Source: Legionella fallonii LLAP-10
GTDB lineage: Bacteria > Pseudomonadota > Gammaproteobacteria > Legionellales > Legionellaceae
Assembly (NCBI RefSeq): GCF_000953135.1
Contig: NZ_LN614827.1
Span: 4,077,501-4,141,500 of the forward strand
Reading direction: 5' to 3'
DNA length: 64,000 nt
The notes under the pieces were generated by a model. That model saw only the letters and a program-made list of their open reading frames with translations. It made no database searches and had not been told where the DNA came from. This document shows positions 57,544-64,000 of the stretch, piece after piece (positions within the stretch are counted from its first letter, which is position 1; the number at the start of each line of letters is the position of its first letter). Both the position numbers and the translations under genes were made by a program.

Positions 57544-57598
57544 CTTCTTATCGCTTTTTATTCCGGTCATTTTTTCAGGATATCCAGTCGATAAGAAG
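57544..57598. other. Ten-base dyad upstream of DUF2520 gene
   Basis: cttcttatcg and cgataagaag are exact inverted repeats 35 bases apart, just before the start of the 57625 gene. It could be an operator or a leader stem; nothing further supports either. Confidence 0.35.
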
Positions 57599-57624
57599 TG
57601 AAATAACAACTTAATGGCGGTTAC

Positions 57625-58479
57625 ATGAAATTTAATATTATTGGTGCGGGAAGATTAGGTAAAAATATTGCCCTAGCATTATCTACAGCACAGATTGCCA
57701 CGTTGCAATCAGTATGTAATCAGCATCCTGGAAGTGCTAAACAATCCTGCCATGAGATGGGTTTAGGAAATGCGGTAAATGAACTTACGGAATTACCTGA
57801 AGCAGATATTACCTGGCTCACCAGTAATGATGATTCAATTAAACTCATAGTAACCTCCCTTGCCGAACTCTCTTTATTGAAACCTAAAAGTATGGTCATT
57901 CATTGTAGTGGTGTTTTAAATTCAACGCTATTAGAACCGCTGAGAGCACAAGGTTGCTTGGTTGCTACATTTCATCCTTTAAAGGCTTTTAGAACAGGCT
58001 ATTTGAGCGCGGACGCGTTTAATAATGTTGATTGTGTTGTGGAGGGTGACCAGGAGGTTTGTTCTTGGCTCCATCAAGCATTTACTCAATTAGGAGCTCA
58101 TTTGTTCACAATTAACTCGACAGCTAAAGCAGCATATCATGCGGCAGCATGTCTAGCCTCCAATTATTTAATTACCTTAGCCTCCTGTAGCGAGCAGCTA
58201 CTTCTAAAAGCCGGCATTCCTCAAGAGCAAGCAAAACGGTTAATTTGCAAGTTAATGCAAGGAAACTTAAATAATCTACAGGAAATACCAGTAATCGCCG
58301 AATCACTTACTGGACCATTAATGCGTGGTGATAACGAAACACTGGCTTTACACCTTCAAGCAATAGAGGATCCTACTGTAGAAAAACTATATAAAACCGC
58401 AGGACTAGCTACTTTACCGTTGACCCAATTATCAAAAGATAAAAAACAAATTATTGCTGAACTACTGGAAAGTCACTAG
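57625..58479 (+). CDS. Rossmann-like DUF2520 oxidoreductase family protein
   Basis: The first 110 residues form an NAD(P)-binding Rossmann domain (MKFNIIGAGRLGKNIALAL) and the remainder an all-helical DUF2520 domain with FHPLKAF and KAAYHAAACLASNYL. The layout is like pyrroline-carboxylate reductase and 6-phosphogluconate-type dehydrogenases. Substrate is unknown. Length is 284. It stands alone between an effector candidate and parC. Confidence 0.85.
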   Translation: MKFNIIGAGRLGKNIALALSTAQIATLQSVCNQHPGSAKQSCHEMGLGNAVNELTELPEADITWLTSNDDSIKLIVTSLAELSLLKPKSMVIHCSGVLNSTLLEPLRAQGCLVATFHPLKAFRTGYLSADAFNNVDCVVEGDQEVCSWLHQAFTQLGAHLFTINSTAKAAYHAAACLASNYLITLASCSEQLLLKAGIPQEQAKRLICKLMQGNLNNLQEIPVIAESLTGPLMRGDNETLALHLQAIEDPTVEKLYKTAGLATLPLTQLSKDKKQIIAELLESH

Positions 58480-58531
58480 ATATTATTGATATTTAGTGGC
58501 AAATTAGCAAAATAGTAACAAGCCTAATAAT

Positions 58532-58547
58532 GTTTCACGGGAAACAA
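58532..58547. promoter_or_regulatory. Near-consensus parS site
   Basis: TGTTTCACGGGAAACA matches the ParB-binding consensus TGTTTCACGTGAAACA in 15 of 16 positions; the mismatch is one base right of centre. It is in the intergenic region between the DUF2520 gene and parC. Sites of this kind normally lie close to the chromosome origin. parA and parB are not in the window. Confidence 0.6.
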
Positions 58548-58661
58548 TAAAATAGATTTCTTACAAAATTTGTCATAGAGAAATAACTGGGGTTGTTTGA
58601 TGACGGCGTAGCAACTGCCTTAAATTAAGCATTCAAGACCGTTGCCACCTATAGTCCTTAT

Positions 58662-60899
58662 CTATTCAGCGACAGTAACCTGCAAATGAGTAACGCTTTG
58701 CAACCCTCTTGGTAAGTGGTTCCCTCTACGTCCTCGCTCGCCTTGATAATGAGCCAGATCAGCACCCTTTAGAGTAAAATGGCGTTTTCCAGCATGTACT
58801 GTTAAGGAGTCATTCAGAGTTAAAGTTTGAATATCGACTATATATTCCTCTCGTGATGCCGCTTTAGCTGAAGGTATATTAATTAACTTATTCCCCTTAC
58901 CTCGGGACAGTTCAGGCAGCTCACTGACAGAGAAAACAAGCAGCCGCCCTACATTGGTTGCACAAGCGACAAGAGCCTCTTCTTGGCTGGGTAACAATCT
59001 AGGAGGTAATACACGGCTGTTTGTTAACAGTTTAATGCATGCTTTTCCATTACGGTTTTTCACATATAAATCGCCGACTTTAGCAATAAAACCATAACCC
59101 GCATCACTGGCCAATAATACTTTTTGCTCAGGCTCTCCACCGACTATCGCTTCAAAAACCATTCCTTCTGCTGGATTTAATTTACCCGTTAATGGTTCTC
59201 CTTGACCACGCGCGGAAGGTAATACATGTCCAGGTAAAGAATATACTTTTCCTTCGCTATCCAAGAAAACAATTTGCTGATTAGAACGCGCTAAAGCTTG
59301 GGCCTTAAATTCATCGCCTGCTTTATAAGTAAGATCTCTACCATTAATGTCGTGTCCTTTTCCAGCTCTTACCCAACCATTTTTAGACAACACCACCGTA
59401 ATGGGTTCATTAGGTAAAATGTCTTCTTCTTTTAATGCCTGAGATTCTTGGCGAGCGATAATTGGAGACCGACGCGCATCCCCAAATTCATCGCGATCTT
59501 TAATAATTTCTTCTTTAACCAATGCCCTTAATCGAGACTCGCTAGCTAAAGTTCTTTGTAAATTATCGCGCTCAACACTAAGCTCTTCTAATTCACCGCG
59601 TAATTTAATTTCTTCTAATTTAGCTAAATGACGCAACTTCATTTCTAAAATGGCTTCTGCCTGACGTTCGCTTAAATTAAAACGAGCAATTAATCCCTCT
59701 TTAGGATTGTCATGCTCTCTAATAATAGCGATTACTTCATCAATATTTAAATAGGCAATAAGCAGCCCTTCTAGTACGTGAATACGATCTAGAACCTTTT
59801 CTAATCGATATTGCAAACGTCTTTTTACCGTCGCTAAACGATAAGTGAGCCATTCATTTAATATGGTCAGTAAACCTTTTACCCGTGGTTTACCGTCCAG
59901 TCCTATCATATTAAAATTAACACGATAACTTCGCTCTAGATCCGTTGTTGCAAATAAATGAGACATAAGTCCCTCTACATCAACACGATTTGATTTAGGA
60001 ATGATGACTAAGCGGGTAGGATGTTCATGATCTGATTCATCGCGTAAATCTTCAACCATTGGCAATTTCTTCTGCTGCATTTGCAGAGCAATCTGCTCCA
60101 TTATTTTGGCACCAGACACTTGATAGGGTAAATCCGTTATTACTATGTTATGCTTTTCTTCCTCATAAATAGCTCGCATTTTAATCGAACCACTACCTGA
60201 TTCATACATCGTCTTAATAGCATCACGTGGCGTAATAATTTCAGCGCGTGTAGGAAAATCAGGTCCTTTAATATACTCACCAATTGCGGTTAAGTCAGCT
60301 TGAGGATTATCCAACAGATGCACACAAGCGTTAGCGACTTCCGTTAAATTATGCGGCAAAATATCTGAGGCCATACCCACAGCAATACCCGTTGCCCCAT
60401 TGAGTAAAATATTAGGCAAGCGTGCGGGTAAAAGAGAGGGCTCTTGTAAGGTACCATCAAAATTATCGACCCAATCCACAGTACCTTGCAGCAATTCGCC
60501 GAGTAACACATCGGCATAGCGAGATAATCGTGCTTCGGTATAGCGCATAGCAGCAAATGATTTGGGATCATCAGGAGATCCCCAGTTTCCTTGTCCGTCG
60601 ACGAAAGGGTAACGATAAGAAAAAGGCTGGGCCATTAGCACCATGGCTTCATAGCAAGCACTATCACCATGAGGATGAAATTTACCTAATACATCCCCTA
60701 CAGTTCGTGCTGATTTCTTATATTTTGCAGTAGCTTTTAAACCAAGCTCGGACATGGCATAGACAATACGGCGTTGCACGGGTTTTAATCCGTCGGCTAT
60801 ATTCGGCAAGGCCCTGTCTAATATGACATACATGGAATAATCAAGGTATGCTTTTTCGGTAAACTCTGTTAGCGGTTTTCTCTCTGTCACTTCATTCAT
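58662..60899 (-). CDS. parC: DNA topoisomerase IV subunit A
   Basis: ParC decatenates chromosomes with ParE. The product aligns along its length with E. coli Par[20 protein letters not shown], the helix-turn-helix [15 protein letters not shown], and the catalytic Tyr in [11 protein letters not shown]. The residues at the quinolone positions (Ser80, Glu84 by E. coli numbering) are wild type. The C-terminal blades end in a shorter tail, as usual for ParC rather than GyrA. Length is 745. parE is not adjacent. Confidence 0.96.
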   Translation of the reverse strand: MNEVTERKPLTEFTEKAYLDYSMYVILDRALPNIADGLKPVQRRIVYAMSELGLKATAKYKKSARTVGDVLGKFHPHGDSACYEAMVLMAQPFSYRYPFVDGQGNWGSPDDPKSFAAMRYTEARLSRYADVLLGELLQGTVDWVDNFDGTLQEPSLLPARLPNILLNGATGIAVGMASDILPHNLTEVANACVHLLDNPQADLTAIGEYIKGPDFPTRAEIITPRDAIKTMYESGSGSIKMRAIYEEEKHNIVITDLPYQVSGAKIMEQIALQMQQKKLPMVEDLRDESDHEHPTRLVIIPKSNRVDVEGLMSHLFATTDLERSYRVNFNMIGLDGKPRVKGLLTILNEWLTYRLATVKRRLQYRLEKVLDRIHVLEGLLIAYLNIDEVIAIIREHDNPKEGLIARFNLSERQAEAILEMKLRHLAKLEEIKLRGELEELSVERDNLQRTLASESRLRALVKEEIIKDRDEFGDARRSPIIARQESQALKEEDILPNEPITVVLSKNGWVRAGKGHDINGRDLTYKAGDEFKAQALARSNQQIVFLDSEGKVYSLPGHVLPSARGQGEPLTGKLNPAEGMVFEAIVGGEPEQKVLLASDAGYGFIAKVGDLYVKNRNGKACIKLLTNSRVLPPRLLPSQEEALVACATNVGRLLVFSVSELPELSRGKGNKLINIPSAKAASREEYIVDIQTLTLNDSLTVHAGKRHFTLKGADLAHYQGERGRRGNHLPRGLQSVTHLQVTVAE

Positions 60900-61462
60900 C
60901 TTTTTTTGTCATTAGGTTGTTAATTGCTATCCACTCATCGTATGCAATCAAGGTCTTTATTGCAAAGTTATTTTAGCAAAATATTCATGATGTTAGAAAT
61001 ATAAACAACGTCCTAATTGTGAATAACTTTATTCTTTATTTAATTACTCATGAATAAAATCAAATAACCCATTGATAGTTATAGTAAATTTACTTGATAA
61101 GCCTTGTTGTTTTTTATTTGCCCTGTGGATAACTTTGTGTATGACTAATGAATAAGTAACGTAACTCCTTGTAAAATCCTTCAAATTTCAAAGAAAATGA
61201 GTCATCACCCTCAAGGCCGAACCATATATTGTTATTTAATAGGGCCTGTTTACATTACCCTAGCTTGAGACCAAGTAACCTAATTTTTGAGCAGAGGAGT
61301 ACAGAAAGTCAGGACCGTATGAAGCATGCCCTGAAATTTAAGTTTCCTTTGCGTACTGTAATAATCAAAATGATCTGGGTGAACAAACAAGAAAACAATT
61401 TAAGTAAATTTGTGCATATACTATTATGATAAGACCATTCGGGTATATATGAGGGACGATGT
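60900..61462. promoter_or_regulatory. AT-rich divergent spacer with two DnaA boxes
   Basis: This 563-bp region lies between parC and the acetolactate synthase gene. It holds TGTGAATAA at 61018-61026 and TGTGGATAA at 61124-61132, both matching the complement of the DnaA box TTATNCACA, the second being the strong form. A weaker TATCCACT lies near 60929. The DNA from 60960 to 61120 is very AT-rich. No gene is visible. Confidence 0.5.
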
Positions 61463-63106
61463 ATGATCAAAGGTTCTGAGCTCCTAGTTGCTGCCTTGGA
61501 AAATGAGGGAGTAACGCACATTTTTGGTATTCCAGGCGAAGAAAATCTTGATGTTGTCGAAGCAATTCGCAATTCTTCAATTGAATTAGTGTTAACCCGG
61601 CATGAGCAGGCAGCCGCGTTTATGGCAGCAACCTATGGTAGGTTGACCGGTAAACCCGGGGTGTGTATGACAACACTTGGACCAGGGGCACTGAATCTTA
61701 CTACAGGAGCAGCTTACGCCCTTCTGGGGGCAATGCCCGTCATTATGATTACAGGGCAAAAAGGTGTTTTATCCTCGCATCAAGGACGCTTTCAGATGGT
61801 GAATACTGTGGCGACCATGCAGCCATTAACCAAAATGTCGCGCCAAATTATTTCTCCGTCCATGATCCCGACCGTAGTACGAGAAGCCTTTCATCTCGCT
61901 CAAGAAGAAAGCCCTGGCCCAGTTCATTTAGAGCTCCCTGAAGATATAGCTGCGGAGAAAACCAAAAAAATAGCGCTTATTCCCCCTCACCCTATTGAAT
62001 ATCCAATTGCTAGTGAAGCAGCCCTCGAGCGTGCCGCAGAAATGATCATGAAAGCGAAACGCCCCCTAGTAATGCTCGGTGCTGCGGCATCCCGTCCAAG
62101 AGCAACAAACGCTCTTGCTCAATTTATTTTGCGCACCAAACTTCCTTATTTTACTACTCAAATGGGTAAAGGCACGGTTTCAGGAGCAACCGAATTTTAT
62201 ATGGGCACTACGGCACTGTCAGCACGAGATTATGTTCACGAAGCGATAGAACGAGCGGATCTTATTATAACCATTGGTCATAGTACGGTAGAAAAACCTC
62301 CTTTTATTATGGAAGGCACTAATCTTAAAGTCATTCATGTTGGCTATCAGTCTGCTACAGTAGAACAAATTTACTTTCCCCAAGCAGAAGTTGTTGGCGA
62401 CATGGGACCGTCATTAAAATTACTCGCAGATAAGCTCGAAGGAAAAATTCCCCATGCCGATGCGCTCCTACCTTTACGAGAAGGTATCTTGAGCAATATC
62501 TCTGCCCGTTCAACCGAAGATCGCTTTACCCCACAGCGCTTGGTCTATGATGTGAGGCAAGTGATGCCACATGATGGAATTCTTGCCCTAGATAATGGCA
62601 TGTATAAAATCTGGTTTGCGCGCAATTACCGCACGCAGATGGCAAATACTCTCTTACTTGATAATGCCCTAGCCACCATGGGTGCAGGCCTGCCATCAGC
62701 AATCATGGCGGCTCTATTATACCCCAATCGCCGAGTAATGGCCGTTTGTGGTGATGGTGGTTTTATGATGAATAGCCAAGAATTGGAAACAGCAGTTAGG
62801 CTTAAATTAAATCTGGTTGTTCTCCTCTTAGAAGATCATGCTTATGGAATGATACGTTGGAAACAAGCAGTCGATCACTTCCCAGACTTTGGTATGACTT
62901 TCTCTAATCCTGATTTTGTAAAATATGCGGAAGCGTATGGGGCACATGGCACCAGAGTGGATCGCATCGAAAACTTTAAATCTATTCTGGAGAACGCATT
63001 TACTAAGGGCGGCGTTCATCTGGTTATTTTTCCAATTGATTATACAGAAAATAAACGCGTTCTTGTGGATGAATTACAACAGCGCCTACCAGCTAAAAGG
63101 GGATAA
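61463..63106 (+). CDS. Acetolactate synthase large subunit-type TPP enzyme
   Basis: This thiamine-diphosphate enzyme condenses two pyruvate molecules or a related pair. The catalytic Glu lies in VLTRHEQAAAFMA, and the TPP motif reads GDGGFMMNSQELETAVRL. Length of 547 residues matches catabolic (AlsS-type) as well as small-subunit-independent forms; no small subunit gene follows. Family enzymes such as glyoxylate carboligase and oxalyl-CoA decarboxylase share the fold, so the substrate is not settled. ATG 61463 has gaggga upstream. The aldehyde dehydrogenase gene starts 2 bp downstream. Confidence 0.87.
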   Translation: MIKGSELLVAALENEGVTHIFGIPGEENLDVVEAIRNSSIELVLTRHEQAAAFMAATYGRLTGKPGVCMTTLGPGALNLTTGAAYALLGAMPVIMITGQKGVLSSHQGRFQMVNTVATMQPLTKMSRQIISPSMIPTVVREAFHLAQEESPGPVHLELPEDIAAEKTKKIALIPPHPIEYPIASEAALERAAEMIMKAKRPLVMLGAAASRPRATNALAQFILRTKLPYFTTQMGKGTVSGATEFYMGTTALSARDYVHEAIERADLIITIGHSTVEKPPFIMEGTNLKVIHVGYQSATVEQIYFPQAEVVGDMGPSLKLLADKLEGKIPHADALLPLREGILSNISARSTEDRFTPQRLVYDVRQVMPHDGILALDNGMYKIWFARNYRTQMANTLLLDNALATMGAGLPSAIMAALLYPNRRVMAVCGDGGFMMNSQELETAVRLKLNLVVLLLEDHAYGMIRWKQAVDHFPDFGMTFSNPDFVKYAEAYGAHGTRVDRIENFKSILENAFTKGGVHLVIFPIDYTENKRVLVDELQQRLPAKRG

Positions 63107-63108
63107 TA

Positions 63109-64000
63109 ATGAAAAAAACGTTACACGTAGTGCAAGCGTTTGATCGAACATTAATAAAAGAAATTCCTGCTGATGATGCCCAGACACTAGAAGCTAAACT
63201 GAATACAGCAGCACGAACCCTAAAAAATCGAGAGGGTTGGCTTAAACCTCATGAGCGCATGGCTGTATTGAAACGCGCGGCTCAGTTATTAACAGCGAAC
63301 CAAGAACAATTTACTAAACTTATCGCTCAAGAAGGAGGAAAACCCTTTACTGATGCGGCAGTTGAAGTCACTCGAGCCATTGATGGTTTAAATGATGCCG
63401 CGGAAGAATTGCGCCATTTTGCCGGAAAAGAGATCCCTATGGGGCTTACTCCTGCAAGCGATCATCGTTGGGCATTTACTATTAAAGAACCTATTGGTGT
63501 TGTGGCTGCTATTTCCGCTTTTAACCACCCACTAAATCTCATTGTTCACCAAGTCGCTCCTGCAATTGCCGTGGGCTGTCCCGTGATCATCAAACCCGCA
63601 GCGACAACCCCGCTCTGCTGCCTAGAGCTCGTAGCGTTGCTACGACAAGCCGGCCTTGCGGAACACTGGTGTCAAACATTCATTACGGATGACAATACCT
63701 TAGCGGAACAGTTTGCAACAGATGAGCGTGTTGCGTTTTTAAGCTTTATTGGCTCAGCAAAAGTAGGCTGGCGCTTACGCAGCAAACTGGCACCAGGAGC
63801 CCGTTGTGCCTTAGAACATGGCGGAGCAGCACCCGTTATTGTGGATCGCAGCGCTAATCTAGCTAAAACCACTCAAGCACTGGTCAAAGGCGGCTATTAC
63901 CATGCGGGACAAGTCTGTGTTTCTGTGCAGCGAATTTTTGTTCATAAGGACATTATAACCCCATTTATGGATGAATTCGTTACACGAGTCAAAGCACTGC
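63109..64000 (+). CDS. Aldehyde dehydrogenase (partial, runs off window)
   Basis: This is the first 297 codons of an NAD(P)-dependent aldehyde dehydrogenase; the frame is open to the window edge. Visible features are the cofactor-binding Asn in ISAFNHPLN, KPAATTPL, FIGSAKVGW, the general-base Glu in LEHGGAAPVI and the catalytic Cys in GQVCVSVQR. The last pattern suits the non-phosphorylating lactaldehyde or succinate-semialdehyde group. ATG 63109 follows the TPP enzyme by 2 bp, so the pair is an operon. Confidence 0.9.
   Translation, partial: MKKTLHVVQAFDRTLIKEIPADDAQTLEAKLNTAARTLKNREGWLKPHERMAVLKRAAQLLTANQEQFTKLIAQEGGKPFTDAAVEVTRAIDGLNDAAEELRHFAGKEIPMGLTPASDHRWAFTIKEPIGVVAAISAFNHPLNLIVHQVAPAIAVGCPVIIKPAATTPLCCLELVALLRQAGLAEHWCQTFITDDNTLAEQFATDERVAFLSFIGSAKVGWRLRSKLAPGARCALEHGGAAPVIVDRSANLAKTTQALVKGGYYHAGQVCVSVQRIFVHKDIITPFMDEFVTRVKAL

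Noticed and set aside
60900..61462. Chromosome origin oriC
   Set aside because: Only two good DnaA boxes and no 13-mer unwinding repeats or origin-linked genes such as dnaA, gidA or rpmH are seen.
1..64000. CRISPR arrays, prophage or integrative element
   Set aside because: No regularly spaced direct repeats, integrase, relaxase cluster or phage structural gene is present; the single tRNA has no attached duplication that I can see.

Overview
The window is a stretch of gammaproteobacterial chromosome, almost certainly from Legionella or a close relative. The evidence is three tandem genes plus one more distant gene of the Legionella major outer membrane protein type, an LbtU-type outer-membrane porin, at least two large proteins that look like Dot/Icm effectors, a duplicated-style lipid A gene block, and AT-rich DNA with many ATG/GTG/TTG starts. 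I see no rRNA, transposase, prophage or CRISPR. There is one tRNA (Leu, CAG). The last gene runs off the right edge.

Layout. 0.3-8.5 kb: housekeeping genes apaH, a degenerate TraI_2/HD-like protein, ksgA, panD, tatC, hspQ, then fre-ubiD. Three copies of a dispersed ~140-bp repeat sit between them. 8.7-14.6 kb: rho, a processive GT2 glycosyltransferase wedged between rho and trxA, rsmE, fumC. 14.7-19.2 kb: two tandem ArnT/PMT-like glycosyltransferases and a polyprenyl-phosphate sugar synthase with a GtrA domain, which together look like a lipid-linked sugar transfer cassette. 19.3-24.6 kb: lipid A genes, namely two tandem LpxL-type acyltransferases, lpxB, lpxD and lpxA. 24.7-29.6 kb: an outer-membrane protein, a methyltransferase-glycosyltransferase fusion and a second glycosyltransferase.

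29.8-34.9 kb: a cystathionine beta-synthase-like enzyme, a candidate effector, a coiled-coil membrane protein overlapping a membrane-anchored DOT1-like methyltransferase, ihfB and dcd. 35-43.6 kb: envelope proteins (slipin and NfeD, an LbtU-type porin, three MOMP paralogues, a MotY-like protein). 43.6-52 kb: metabolism and oxidative stress (pyrC, rnt, peroxiredoxin, glutaredoxin, sodB, argD, a VOC protein, a glycerophosphodiesterase, a Sua5/YrdC protein, tRNA-Leu, psd). 52-57.5 kb: two large candidate effectors, the first with an atypical-kinase core. 57.6-64 kb: a DUF2520 Rossmann protein, a near-consensus parS site, parC, an intergenic region with two DnaA boxes, and an acetolactate synthase plus aldehyde dehydrogenase pair.

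The most unusual signal is a dispersed repeat with terminal inverted repeats whose copies all keep the same open reading frame. One copy lies in frame inside the start of the methyltransferase-glycosyltransferase gene, much as Rickettsia palindromic elements insert into proteins. Other notable signals are the DOT1-like methyltransferase, the kinase-like effector candidate, the parS-like site with nearby DnaA boxes, a 204-bp MITE-like element, and hairpin/promoter arrangements in the porin cluster.
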